From NCBI GenBank assembly GCA_018402425.1, contig JAGYIZ010000009.1:1-61394 (forward strand): DNA of 61,394 bases, read 5' to 3'. Made by a program: the position numbers and the translations under genes. Positions 50,543 through 59,943 of this stretch are shown here, in pieces (positions within the stretch are counted from its first letter, which is position 1; the number at the start of each line of letters is the position of its first letter). The DNA is from Candidatus Atribacteria bacterium. GTDB taxonomy: Bacteria; Atribacterota; Phoenicimicrobiia; Phoenicimicrobiales; Stramentimicrobiaceae. The notes below the pieces were generated by a model. It was not told the DNA's origin and did not search any database. It was given only the letters and a program-made list of their open reading frames with translations.

Positions 50543-50673
50543 TTTTAAGATAAAATGAGTTAGGTTACTAATACATCTAAATTAACTGTATAGAATAGAA
50601 AATATAGAGTTTTTAAAAGAATTGTTTTCTAGCTAATAATTAACTGAAGATAATCGTATAGAAAGGTTGTTTT

Positions 50674-51546
50674 ATGGAGCAAATACTTACTTTTGATTGG
50701 GCACATATTCCGGAGTATATTAATCCTGTTTTGCTATCTTTCGGGCAAATTAAAATTTACTGGTATGGCCTTATGTATCCGGTGGCTTTTCTGACTGCAT
50801 TTTTTCTGGTCATTTATCGCATCCGTTCAGAAAAACTTATTTTTGAAGAGTCCACAGTATTAGATTTTCTCCTCTGGGCTATTATCATGTTGATAATAGG
50901 AGCCAGGATAGGTCATGTTGTTTCTTCTGACCTGGGATATTATTTATCCAATCCCTGGAAAATAATATCACCCTTTGATTTTTCCGGAGGGCTGCATTAC
51001 ACCGGTATTCTGGGTATGTCATATCATGGTGGCATGATTGGTATTGTTTTGGCTTATATTGTGTTTTGCTATAAGAGAAAGATTAACCATTGGCAGTTTG
51101 CAGATATGGGTGTTCCGGCCATTCCTGCAGGTTATACTTTCGGAAGACTTGGTAATTTTATTAATGGCGAGCTATACGGAAAGGTTACCGACTTGCCCTG
51201 GGGAATGTACTTTCCCACAGATCCTACCAATCAATTAAGGCATCCCACCCAGCTCTATGAGGCTTTGTTTGAAGGGGTTATTCTGTTTGTCATTTTGTGG
51301 TATTTAAGAAAAAAGAAATGGTTTAACGGATTAACATTAAGTGTCTATTTTATCGGCTATGGAATTATCCGGTTTTTTATCGAAAATATAAGACAACCAT
51401 CACCTATTTCGGAAGCAGAATATTTAGGTTTCATGAATTTAGCCCAGGTGATGTCTGTACTGATGATTATTGCCGGGCTAATAATGATTATGATTAGAAA
51501 GGACAAACCTTATTTACCAATTAGCAGGGAGGAGAATCATGGATAG
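50674..51546 (+). CDS. lgt: prolipoprotein diacylglyceryl transferase
   Basis: 290 aa, ATG 50674 with AAAGG upstream. It moves diacylglycerol from phosphatidylglycerol to the lipobox Cys of prolipoproteins. About seven membrane spans are seen. The family signature is AGYTFGRLGNFINGELYG, with KIYWYGLMYP near the start and HPTQLYEALFEG later. A lipobox protein is encoded at 58557. Its stop overlaps the start of the microprotein below. Confidence 0.94.
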   Translation: MEQILTFDWAHIPEYINPVLLSFGQIKIYWYGLMYPVAFLTAFFLVIYRIRSEKLIFEESTVLDFLLWAIIMLIIGARIGHVVSSDLGYYLSNPWKIISPFDFSGGLHYTGILGMSYHGGMIGIVLAYIVFCYKRKINHWQFADMGVPAIPAGYTFGRLGNFINGELYGKVTDLPWGMYFPTDPTNQLRHPTQLYEALFEGVILFVILWYLRKKKWFNGLTLSVYFIGYGIIRFFIENIRQPSPISEAEYLGFMNLAQVMSVLMIIAGLIMIMIRKDKPYLPISREENHG

Positions 51547-51619
51547 TCAATTTCTAATATATTTAGCTATTATTGCGTTGGTGGCATTCTTATTTAAGGA
51601 TGGATATTTAAACCTATAA
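51539..51619 (+). CDS. 26-aa membrane microprotein overlapping lgt
   Basis: ATG 51539 has AGGGAGGAG five bases upstream, the best ribosome site in the area, and lies within the last codons of lgt. The product is one hydrophobic helix (LIYLAIIALVAFLF) followed by KDGYLNL. Coupled translation with lgt is suggested. I do not recognise a family. Confidence 0.55.
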   Translation: MDSQFLIYLAIIALVAFLFKDGYLNL

Positions 51620-51697
51620 TTTATTCCTTATCAAAAATGGTAGAATTGATATAAAAAATAATGATAATAAAGAAATATCAAAAAAAGGTGTAAAATT

Positions 51698-52267
51698 ATG
51701 TTAAAGGATTTAATATTAAAAAACAGAAGTCATCGTAGGTTTGATGAAAGTAAACAAATAACCAGGGATCAGTTGTTGGAATTGGTTGATTTAGCAAGAT
51801 TATCACCTTCTGCAGCTAATCGACAGCCGCTTAAGTATTATTTATCCAATGAAAAAGCTAAAAACGAACTTATTTTCAGCACACTCGCCTGGGCTGCCGC
51901 TCTAAAAGATTGGAATGGACCGGATGAAGGTGAAAGACCTTCTGCATACATTGTTATTCTGGGTGATAAGAATGTTTATGAAAAGTTTGGCATTGATCCC
52001 GGGATTGTAGCACAGAGTATTTTACTTGGAGCTACTGAAAAAGGATTTGGTGGCTGCATGTTTGGTTCAGTTTCCCGGGGGAAATTAAGAGAGCTCCTAG
52101 ATATAGCCTCACAATATGAGATATTATATGTATTAGCTCTGGGTTATCCTGTGGAGAAAGTTCAAATTGATGATTTAGACGAGAGCGGAAGTACCAACTA
52201 TTGGCGTGATGAAAATCAGGTTCATCATGTTCCGAAGAGAAGCCTGTCAGAGATTATTGTTTCTTGA
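51698..52267 (+). CDS. nitroreductase-family FMN oxidoreductase
   Basis: 189 aa. The N-terminal FMN-binding motif is LILKNRSHRRFDESK, with RLSPSAANRQPLKYY close behind. LLGATEKGFGGCMFGSV and LALGYPVEKVQI complete the fold. The substrate is unknown; members reduce nitro groups, quinones or flavins. It has an AAAAAAGG site. Confidence 0.88.
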   Translation: MLKDLILKNRSHRRFDESKQITRDQLLELVDLARLSPSAANRQPLKYYLSNEKAKNELIFSTLAWAAALKDWNGPDEGERPSAYIVILGDKNVYEKFGIDPGIVAQSILLGATEKGFGGCMFGSVSRGKLRELLDIASQYEILYVLALGYPVEKVQIDDLDESGSTNYWRDENQVHHVPKRSLSEIIVS

Positions 52268-52317
52268 GTGATTATTTCAATTTTTTAATTTGTAAAGAAT
52301 AATATAAGGGGAAATAT

Positions 52318-53019
52318 TTGAAAATAATACGCATTTTATTGTGGTGGATTTTTATTATCTCAATTCCCGTTTTATTAATTTCTACGGTTGTAAGAGTAGA
52401 AGTTCAATGTCTGCCATTTTACGAGTACGAATATGAGAAATATAATATCAGCGAAGTAACCGGATTTGACAGCCGGCAATTAGGAGTAATTACCCGTCAT
52501 TTAATCCAGTTTTTTAACGGAAAAGTTGAAAGCGCTCAGCTTGTTGTGGAAAAAGACAATAATCCAATGTATTTGTTTCATGACCATGAAATAGTTCATT
52601 TAGAAGATGTAAAAGAAATATTTAAGTATGTTTATTGGATACAGCTAATTTCCCTGGGTTATTTTTTATTCTATTTACTGATCAATATAATTTTCAGAAA
52701 GAGGAAAAAACTTATTTATTTCTGGAAAGGATTAAAAAATGGCAGTATCCTGACTATTGGATTACTGGTTACCCTGGGAGTGGGTGCTTTTTTTGGGTTT
52801 CATCAACTTTTTATCCAATTTCATTACCTGGTTTTCGGTGACCCGCAAAGTTCCCCCTGGATACTGGACCCCAGAACCGATCACCTGGTTATGATGTATC
52901 CTCTTAATTTCTGGCAGGATGCCTTAATGCTAGGAATTATAGCAATTCTTGCAACATCAGTTATATTTATCGGATTGAGCTGGTTATTTTTAAGAAGATA
53001 TCGCCGTAGCAGAAGATAG
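52318..53019 (+). CDS. DUF1461 (TIGR01906-type) integral membrane protein
   Basis: 233 aa from TTG 52318 with AAGGGG upstream. An N-terminal span precedes a soluble region with RHLIQFFNGK and LFHDHEIVHLEDVKEIF, the family's conserved Glu-His-Asp-Lys stretch. Three further spans follow. The function of the family is unknown. Confidence 0.75.
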   Translation: MKIIRILLWWIFIISIPVLLISTVVRVEVQCLPFYEYEYEKYNISEVTGFDSRQLGVITRHLIQFFNGKVESAQLVVEKDNNPMYLFHDHEIVHLEDVKEIFKYVYWIQLISLGYFLFYLLINIIFRKRKKLIYFWKGLKNGSILTIGLLVTLGVGAFFGFHQLFIQFHYLVFGDPQSSPWILDPRTDHLVMMYPLNFWQDALMLGIIAILATSVIFIGLSWLFLRRYRRSRR

Positions 53020-53051
53020 ACAAATAATTTTATACTTGAAAGACATAAGAT

Positions 53052-53411
53052 ATGTTAACTATTCCTTTCTTGATTTCCATTTTTATAAATGCAATAATAG
53101 GAACATTACCTGTATTGGGGCCCTTAATATCCGGATTTTTAATAGGAGCGATAGTCCGCAAGAAAAATCTGGCCATGGTAGTCGGATTTATAGGGGCAAT
53201 TATGGGAGGCGTATTTTGCCGGATATTTTTATTATACCCGGATAATGAATGGCATAAGTATTTATTGAATATTTTAGGAAGCCAGGTTGGACAATATGCC
53301 GGGATTATTATCAGGGGTAATATTTTTTTCTTTGCACTTTATTTTGGTCTGCTGGGTATACTGGGTGGATTTACAGGTGCTCTTGTTACTAATAGAATAA
53401 GAAAATCATAA
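53052..53411 (+). CDS. small membrane protein (DUF5518-like)
   Basis: 119 aa with three or four hydrophobic segments. GTLPVLGPLISGFLIGAIVRKKN and GFIGAIMGGVF are Gly-rich helices like those of DUF5518-type proteins, and the C-terminus has LGILGGFTGALVTNRIRKS. The ribosome site is weak (GAAAG). I do not know its function. Confidence 0.6.
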   Translation: MLTIPFLISIFINAIIGTLPVLGPLISGFLIGAIVRKKNLAMVVGFIGAIMGGVFCRIFLLYPDNEWHKYLLNILGSQVGQYAGIIIRGNIFFFALYFGLLGILGGFTGALVTNRIRKS

Positions 53412-53454
53412 AAAAATATAATGAATGTAAAAACAAAAACTATAGGAGGCGAAA

Positions 53455-54400
53455 ATGTCTTTAGCAATTAATACTACCATTCCCGAGGGAATTGTGTTGG
53501 CAGCAGATAGCCATAATCCTACAGAAACCGAAAGGGATGGCTAGAATAGGCAGTGATAATGCATCAAAACTTTTTCAACTAAATCAAAGAATGGGTATAG
53601 CAGTAACCGGTCTGGCTTTTCTGCCTGACAATGGTGTTTTAAAAAGTATAAGTAGTTATATCAAGGAATTTATTAAAAGTAACCAGTTAGAGAAATATTC
53701 TGTGGAAAAGACAGCTGATAAAATAATTCGTTTATTTGATGCAAAATACGAATGGCAAAAGCAATTAGACCAGGCAAAAGAGCGGATTGAGAGAGATCTG
53801 GTTATAAAGAAATGCGAGATATTGGAAATAACAAAAAAAGAATCTTATATTGATTTTCGTTACAAAGACCCACATGGGGTTACCAGAAACGGAATAGGCA
53901 GAGTTGACCCTATAAGTTTTATTATTGCCGGAGTGAATCAGGATGGTTCTCACCAGGTATTTACCTGTCATATTCCCGGAGATAAAAAGAAAAACAGAGA
54001 CAGTAAGGAAAGGGGACGCGAATACGGAGCAAGCTGGATTGGCCAGACAGATGTTGTTTCCCGGATAGTGCTGGGCTTTGACGGAAGGATTGGTAATTTG
54101 CCTTTTGTGGAACAAGCAAGCAAACAAACAGATAAGGATATAATTGGAAAGCAGCTGCGAAGCTTGGAATATGTTATCCAATGGGGAACGATGACTCTTC
54201 AGGATGCCATTGATTTCTGCACTTTAATGATTGAAACAACCTCAGCCATTCAGAGATTTTCAGATGGAATAAAGGCTAATCCCGGTGATCTGCCAGGGGT
54301 AGGAGGACCGGTAGAAATACTAACAATTACACCGGAAGAAGGATTTAAATGGGTACGCAAGAAGAAAATTATTGTTCATGACCATCTTAACATTGATTAA
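53455..54400 (+). pseudogene. proteasome-beta-like Ntn hydrolase, split by a frameshift
   Basis: ATG 53455 has AGGAGG seven bases upstream. The first frame gives MSLAINTTIPEGIVLAADS, then a TAG at 53542. The second frame continues with KGMARIGSDNASKLFQL and runs to 54400; one base changed between 53503 and 53541 would join them (about 314 aa). The GIVLAADS strand and SKLFQ...GIAVTGLAF match the proteasome-beta fold. If Met is removed, Ser1 is in the nucleophile position, Asp at 17, and the Lys of SKLF fits Lys33. Function and substrates are unknown. Confidence 0.75.
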
Positions 54401-54445
54401 AAAAATTGTTTATGATATAAAAACATTTTTTATGTTAACTATTGG

Positions 54446-55864
54446 TTAGATAATATCAGGCAGTTCTTTAACTGCCTGCCGGAATGAATTGCCTCTGTCA
54501 AATTCATTTTGAAACATACCAAAACTGGTGGCAGAAGGGGATAGTAGGATATTAGTTCCAGGGACCGCTTTTTGATAAGTTATCCGGACCGCATCAGACA
54601 AGGAATTACAGGTCCGTATTTTATTTGCTAAACCAAGTTCATGCAGGTCTTTTAATATCATTTCCGATGCATCATACCGGGGATGTTTCAGAATAACCAG
54701 ATATGAAATATTATCACTGTTTTTGATAGCTTGACACAGATGACTATATTTTAATTTTTTGTCTTTTCCGCCCAGAATCAGAATAATCGGTTTACTCGGG
54801 AAAGACTGGATTGCTGCTATTGTGGCCTCCGGAGTCGTTGCACAGGTATCATTATAAAAATTAATATTATTCAATGTCCTGATTTTCTCCAACCGGTCAG
54901 GAACACCGGTAAATGTTTGGATTCCCTCATTAATCTTATCTAAGGGAATATTCATGATATAAGAAACATTAGCAGCGGCCAGGGTATTGCTGATATTATG
55001 TTCTCCCGGAATAGGAATATCATTGATTCTACCAAATTCCACCGGCTTGTTTCTAAACTGAAAGAATAATTTGCCATCTTTCAGATAACTCCCCGGTGAA
55101 ACCATTTTCTTTGTACTGAACCATAAAATCTCAGCAGATGTTTCATGAATAAGATTTTCTGTAACAGGGTTATCAAGGTTGGTAACCAGATAATCTGCTT
55201 TATCCAGATTTCTGCAGATTAATTTTTCCGAACAGGCATAATCATCAAAGCTGTCATACCGGTCCAGATGGTCAGGTAAGATATTGGTTAAAATTGCCAC
55301 CTTCGGCTTACATTTTATTTGTTGAATGCCTTCCAACTGCCAGCTGGATATTTCCAGCAATACCAGTGTTTCCGGTTTAATTTCAGGCAAGACATCAAAA
55401 ACGGAGATACCAATATTCCCGGCATGGACAATATCTTTTCCCGCATGACAAAAAATGTGGTAAATTAAATCCGTTACAGTACTTTTACCCTTTGTCCCTC
55501 CAACAGCGATAAGGTTTTGGGAAGGACAAATCCTTAAAAACAGAGATAAGTCAGTTTCAATAGGGATACCATTCTCCCGGGCAATTTGCAGATATTTGGA
55601 ATGATGAGGAACACCTGGATTCTGAATAATCATATCCCGGCCAATAAAATCTTCTATCCGATGTCCGCCTAAAACATACTTAATATTATGATATTCCTTT
55701 AGTTCATCCAGGGACTTTTGCAGTTCTCTTTCTGTTTTCAGGTCGGTTACCAGCACCTCTGCTCCAGCTTCAGTCAAAAACCGGGCAACACCCAATCCTC
55801 CCCGATTCAAGCCCAGTCCCATTACAGTAATTTTTTTATTCTTTAAGTTTACTAATTCGTTCAT
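54446..55864 (-). CDS. murD: UDP-N-acetylmuramoyl-alanine:D-glutamate ligase
   Basis: 472 aa. It adds D-Glu to UDP-MurNAc-L-Ala in the cytosol. An N-terminal Rossmann region (VMGLGLNRGGLGVARFL) is followed by the P-loop VGGTKGKSTVTDLIYHIF. NILPDHLDRYDS, PGEHNISNTLAAANVSYIM and the C-terminal FYNDTCATTPEATIAAI and LILGGKDKKL follow. It is convergent with the Ntn gene and shares a 45-bp gap with it. Confidence 0.92.
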   Translation of the reverse strand: MNELVNLKNKKITVMGLGLNRGGLGVARFLTEAGAEVLVTDLKTERELQKSLDELKEYHNIKYVLGGHRIEDFIGRDMIIQNPGVPHHSKYLQIARENGIPIETDLSLFLRICPSQNLIAVGGTKGKSTVTDLIYHIFCHAGKDIVHAGNIGISVFDVLPEIKPETLVLLEISSWQLEGIQQIKCKPKVAILTNILPDHLDRYDSFDDYACSEKLICRNLDKADYLVTNLDNPVTENLIHETSAEILWFSTKKMVSPGSYLKDGKLFFQFRNKPVEFGRINDIPIPGEHNISNTLAAANVSYIMNIPLDKINEGIQTFTGVPDRLEKIRTLNNINFYNDTCATTPEATIAAIQSFPSKPIILILGGKDKKLKYSHLCQAIKNSDNISYLVILKHPRYDASEMILKDLHELGLANKIRTCNSLSDAVRITYQKAVPGTNILLSPSATSFGMFQNEFDRGNSFRQAVKELPDII

Positions 55865-55947
55865 ACTTATTATTATAAAGGAAAATCATGGTTATAGAAA
55901 TACTAACGCTGAAAAGAAATTATACTAAAAATATAAGTTTATCGTTT

Positions 55948-56104
55948 TTAGTTTTTTGTTTTTAGAAAAAATCAAGAACTCAGGATGTTTGGATTATTGG
56001 AATATTGCAATTTTGGCTCTTTATTAGGTTTTAAAGTTATACGATTTACCATATATGAATTTTTCACCCAATACGCACGACGCAATACTTATTTGTCATT
56101 GCGA
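55948..56104 (+). repeat. ~160-bp direct repeat, copy A
   Basis: It shares long near-identical stretches with 57481-57648 in the same orientation, for example GTTTGGATTATTGGAATATT, TTTACCATATATGAATTTTT and ACGCACGACGCAATACTTAT. Small indels separate the copies. The pair flanks the decayed ATPase. Confidence 0.9.
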
Positions 56105-56128
56105 GGAGCGCAGCGACGAAGCAATCTC
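56095..56128 (+). repeat. dispersed palindromic repeat (CATTGCGAGGAGCGCAGCG type)
   Basis: GTCATTGCGAGGAGCG runs into CAGCGACGAAGCAATCTC. ATTGC at one end and GCAAT at the other are complementary. This element is GC-rich against its surroundings and is of a kind seen dispersed between genes in many bacterial genomes. A degraded relative lies at 57757-57790. Confidence 0.7.
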
Positions 56129-56223
56129 ATCCAATTATTCCCGCAAAAGATTAAACGATAAACATAAAATTGACTTATTAGTCTATTCGAAAAAGTCTTG
56201 ACTATTTTCGACTACAGTAATAA

Positions 56224-57437
56224 TATGGTTATGAAAGAAAGATTTATTTATCAGAAAATAAGTGGGAAAATTATCCTCTTATAAAAATTTAGTACTCTTG
56301 TCTGGTCCCAGGCAGAGCGGGAAACAACCCTGGCAAAAATTATTCCCGCAATTACACCAATAAAATATATTACAATTGGGATGACATTCCAAGTAAAAGA
56401 AAATTAATTCAGGACCCTTATTTTTTGAAAAATAGATAGAGTAGATAATCTCTATTCTGTAATTTTTGGATGGAGGATGTATGGATAATACAGTGAACTT
56501 GGAAAAATTATCTCATGTTTATGACCGATTTGCAAAGGAATATCAAATTCTTGGTAACTAGAAGGCGGTGAAGGATTTATACCAAAAGGCGGAGATTCTT
56601 TAGCCGGCAGATATTTAAAATTTCAGCTTTTGCCCTTTACTTATTCAGAAGCAACAACAAAAAGAAACAGTTTGAAGATTTTTATAATAACCCATTTCTT
56701 TTCAGGACGATGATAAAACTGATTATGATTTGTGGAAAGTTTTTTTGAGCTCAGTGGATTTCCGGAACCTTTATTAAAGGGGGAGATTTCTATCGGATTA
56801 TGGTCAAAAACTATCAGCAGCAATTAATTCGGGAAGATATCAGGATCTCACCCAAATAAAAAAAATTAGATTCCTTTAGAGACTTTATTCTCTATTGCCA
56901 ACGAAAATTGAAGCCCACTTTAAGCTCATTGCATAGAGGTTCAGGTTACCGTTGATAGCGTTAAAACCTGATAGAAGTGAGTTTGAAAATTATTATCTTG
57001 TATTTAGAATATCACCATGGACACATAAAATTTCTCGTGCGATTGGGGTGATAAAAATTATATCTTTTGATTATGTGCAAATAAATAACCCCGGTGCCCG
57101 TTTTGAGAATATGATTGCTTTAGAATTGTTCCGAGCAATATTAAAACTGGAATAATTTAGGATTAGAGATTTTTCCTTAAACTATATAAGAAATAAAGAG
57201 AAAGAAGAAGTAGATTTTCTTATCTGTGAAAAGAACAAGCCATTATTGCTAATTGAATGCAAATTGTCAGATGAAAATATTACAAATAGTTTAATAAAAT
57301 TTCAAAATAGGCTTAATATTCCGCCATCCAACTGATAAATAAAAACATATTGGAAGAATTATTACTAATCAAAAAATAAAATACTAATTATTTCAGCTCC
57401 AAGATGGTTGTCTTACCATAGAAATTCTTTTAAATAA
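56224..57437 (+). pseudogene. decayed AAA ATPase (DUF4143 family)
   Basis: Fragments in all three frames follow the family order. A Walker A (LVLLSGPRQSGK, then TTLAKII one frame away) lies near 56295-56350. NWDDIPSKRKLIQDPYFFEK comes near 56375. VYDRFAKEYQIL comes near 56516. LYQKGGDSLAGRYLKFQLLPFT comes near 56580. DYDLWKVFFELSGFPEPLLKG follows near 56720, and LVFRISPWTHKISRAI and NPGARFENMIALELFRA run from about 56990. EEVDFLI and SAPRWLSYH close it. Walker B is missing and there are many stops, so it is not functional. Intact members accompany mobile or toxin-like loci. Confidence 0.85.
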
Positions 57438-57480
57438 TTCCTGCCATACAGTAGTCATAATCAAATGTTATAAATAGTTA

Positions 57481-57648
57481 TTAGTTTTTGCTTTTAGATA
57501 AAATCAAGAATTCAGGGATGTTTGGATTATTGGAATATTGCAATTTTGGCTCTTTTATTAGGTTTTAAAGTTATAATGATTTACCATATATGAATTTTTC
57601 AAATCTAACACTAAATACGCACGACGCAATACTTATTTGTCATTGCGA
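57481..57648 (+). repeat. ~160-bp direct repeat, copy B
   Basis: It is the second copy of the repeat at 55948-56104, same strand, about 1.4 kb downstream. It carries a short extra insertion before AATACGCACGACGC. After CATTGCGA the copies diverge. Confidence 0.9.
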
Positions 57649-58488
57649 TAGCTTTTCTCCCTACCGTTGCACAGATACTTCTCTCCCGTAATTACGATTA
57701 TCTCCCTGCCTTTGCACGGACATTCCCTCCCGTCATTGCTAGGTTTTATTTTTTTTGTTATTGCGAGCCAATTTTAATTATGAAGCAATCATCCACTTAT
57801 AAAATAGTGGATTGAGTATGTAGTGTGAAATTTAAAAATAGCAATCATTATCAGTTTTCTTATTCACAAGCTTATCTTCCTCATCTTTTAACTGCTTCTT
57901 AATTCTCCTGATCCACTTTAATGATTCCCGTCAGGCATTTGTTTTTATCTTTTGATAGTAAAAACAAAAGGTGTCTATAATTGAAAAATAACACCCCGCT
58001 AAATTGATAATAGAATGATCTGATTAACCAGGATAATCAAATCACTTTCTTTATGCCAGAATAATCACCTATGGCCGAAGGAGTATTTGTGGCTTTAGGG
58101 GTTTGTTCAGGACAATAATTTTATCCGGGTTACTTACCATGAGCTGTTTTAGCAAAAAATAAAGTTGTCAATAATAAAGATTTGACCCCCTATTCCTTCT
58201 TATCCGGAATTATTAAATTTTTGGTCTTTTTATTGGATATATTTTGCTTTTTATTCATAATTGTTGAAATATGAATATTTATAAACTTTTTTATTTTAAC
58301 ATTAAAAATAAGTCCTCTCAAGTTTTAGTTTTTTCATGGTAATTGGCCTCACCTGTCAAGGCCTAACCCCAATCCCTCTATAGGAGGAAGAAATTCACCT
58401 ACCAGGAATTATCTTATCTCAGTTGACAAAAGCTGCTAAAGGAGGCAAATGATTGAAAATTATTGTTTTACATAAAATTTACAGAAAA
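57649..58488. other. non-coding decayed region
   Basis: No ORF of note is present. It holds fragments of the CATTGC element (57730-57740 and 57757-57790). Two GGAGG sites, at 58383 and 58441, have no ORF after them. A remnant of about 25 codons on the minus strand (KWIRRIKKQLKDEEDKL near 57880-57930) looks like a lost gene. Nothing else is recognisable. Confidence 0.5.
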
Positions 58489-58517
58489 TTGATTGTTGTT
58501 TTACTTTTCTTTGTTAT
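58489..58517 (+). promoter_or_regulatory. candidate promoter for the lipoprotein gene
   Basis: TTGATT (58489-58494), 17 bp, then TGTTAT (58512-58517), 40 bp before the start. Confidence 0.4.
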
Positions 58518-58556
58518 TGTTTAACCAGTAGAAAATTAAAAAAGGAGGAATATTTT

Positions 58557-58937
58557 ATGAAAATGAACAAAAAACATTCAGTTGGAATGGTGTCGATGTT
58601 GTTAATTGCTTCCTTGTTCTTGCTCGCTTCCTGTGGAGGTGGGGGATTATCCCAGGAGGAAGCAGATCAAATCAAGTCAAGCATCCAGAATATCAGGGAT
58701 AGAATTTCTGAAATGGAAGGTAAATTAGAGGCACTCAAAGAAACAGATGAAGAAGAAATCCGAGAAACTGCTGAAACAACAGCTAGTGATGTTTTAGAGG
58801 AAATATCAGAAATATCTTCGAGATTAGCTGAAATCGAAGAACGTCTTGAAGAAGCCGAACCAGAAGAAATGCCGCAGGAAGGTGCTCCACCAGCTCAACC
58901 AGGACAGCCAGGACAACCAGCTATGCCACCAGGATAG
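58557..58937 (+). CDS. small coiled-coil lipoprotein
   Basis: 126 aa with AAAGGAGG before ATG 58557. The signal peptide ends in the lipobox LLASC, so the mature protein starts at Cys26 and needs Lgt. A charged coiled coil with heptads of Ile, Leu and Glu (about residues 38-100) follows, then a tail rich in Pro, Gly and Gln (PAQPGQPGQPAMPPG). The form recalls small peptidoglycan-associated spacers. No family is recognised. Confidence 0.8.
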   Translation: MKMNKKHSVGMVSMLLIASLFLLASCGGGGLSQEEADQIKSSIQNIRDRISEMEGKLEALKETDEEEIRETAETTASDVLEEISEISSRLAEIEERLEEAEPEEMPQEGAPPAQPGQPGQPAMPPG

Positions 58938-58947
58938 TAAAAAATAT

Positions 58948-58985
58948 GAAGTTCGGAGGTCTGAGCTTTCAGGCCTCCGAACTTC
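58948..58985 (+). terminator. 17-bp hairpin after the lipoprotein gene
   Basis: GAAGTTCGGAGGTCTGA (58948-58964) pairs with TCAGGCCTCCGAACTTC (58969-58985), with one G-U pair and a GCTT loop. It is very stable. With no T-run it may stabilise the upstream mRNA or act as a factor-aided stop. Confidence 0.75.
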
Positions 58986-59062
58986 ATCCATTAAATACTA
59001 CTCTATAATAATTATATACAAAACGAAAATATAAAAAATCAGAAGGAGGACATTTTATTTTT

Positions 59063-59827
59063 ATGATGTGTAAAAAATTGATACCTATTATGTGTGTATT
59101 GCTATTATTTGCCTCACCGATATGGGCTCAGGAAGTTTCTGAGGAAGAGGCAGCTCAGGAAGGACTTTCCTTTCAGGAATCCGCTCAACAGTCGGAGGAA
59201 CAGATTGTTGCTGAAGTAAATGGTGAAAATATACATAGAGAAGAATTACAACAAAAAAGCAATCTTCAATTGATAAACCAGCAATTATTTCAAATAGATC
59301 AAAAATTTGCTCAATTCCTTAATTACTCAGAAGAGGGACAGGAATTCCTCGAAGCGTACAATAGGCATGTGCTAGATGATCTGATTAATGAGGTTCTGCT
59401 TAAACAGGAGGCCGAGAGAAGAGGGATAGAGGTTACTGAAGAAGATGAAGATTATTATTTTGAGCAACATATAAATTCCATAAAAGAGCAGCAGGGGCTT
59501 AGTGAAGAAGAGATATTGGAAGCACTGCAACGACAGCAGGTGGAATCACTAGATGAATACCAGGAGATCTTTGTGGAAAATAGTAATCTACTGGTTCAGA
59601 AACTAACTGAGGAAGTAGCTGCTGATATAGAGATAACTGATGAAATGGCTAGAGAAGTTTATGAGCAGAACAAAGGGCAATTTACCGATCAGGAAGGTAA
59701 TGTTGCTTCGTTTGAAGATATCAAAGAACAGCTCAAAGCCCAGATTGTACAGCAGGAAGAAGCCAATTTATTAAATGATTTTACAAAAGAGTTAAGAGAA
59801 AAAGCTGAGATAGAAATATTATTCTGA
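59063..59827 (+). CDS. SurA-N-like exported chaperone domain protein
   Basis: 254 aa, starting at ATG 59063 or 59066; AAGGAGGA lies 12 bases upstream, a long gap. A signal peptide ends at SPIWAQ. An acidic stretch precedes VAEVNGENIHREELQQK, the start of a SurA/parvulin-type N-terminal helical domain, followed by LDDLINEVLLKQEAERRGIEVTEEDEDYY. The C-terminal part has AREVYEQNKGQF and FEDIKEQLKAQI. There is no PPIase domain, so it is a chaperone-only form, probably outside the cytoplasm. Confidence 0.8.
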   Translation: MMCKKLIPIMCVLLLFASPIWAQEVSEEEAAQEGLSFQESAQQSEEQIVAEVNGENIHREELQQKSNLQLINQQLFQIDQKFAQFLNYSEEGQEFLEAYNRHVLDDLINEVLLKQEAERRGIEVTEEDEDYYFEQHINSIKEQQGLSEEEILEALQRQQVESLDEYQEIFVENSNLLVQKLTEEVAADIEITDEMAREVYEQNKGQFTDQEGNVASFEDIKEQLKAQIVQQEEANLLNDFTKELREKAEIEILF

Positions 59828-59870
59828 AAATAAAATAGAAAAATAATAAAATAATGAGACAAAAAAATAT

Positions 59871-59943
59871 TATGAGATACTGTTAATAGGTGTGAGCAGG
59901 AAAAAATCATATATTTTAGAAGATTAATTAACAGTATCTCATA
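59871..59943. repeat. perfect 17-bp inverted repeat with 39-bp spacer
   Basis: TATGAGATACTGTTAAT (59871-59887) and ATTAACAGTATCTCATA (59927-59943) are perfect complements. It lies between two genes and could be a transcript end, a protein site or a tiny mobile-element scar. Confidence 0.85.

Larger units (their letters stand above)
55865..56223. other. gene-free spacer holding repeat copy A and a palindromic repeat
   Basis: This is 359 bp between murD and the ATPase ruin. It contains the first copy of a ~160-bp direct repeat and a dispersed palindromic element. No ORF or promoter is convincing. Confidence 0.6.

Noticed and set aside
54459-54480. Terminator in the gap between the Ntn gene and murD
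   Set aside because: The CAGGCAGTT/AACTGCCTG stem lies inside murD coding sequence and has no T-run.
58066-58140. Short ORF near 58070
   Set aside because: About 15 codons, no ribosome site and no recognisable homology.
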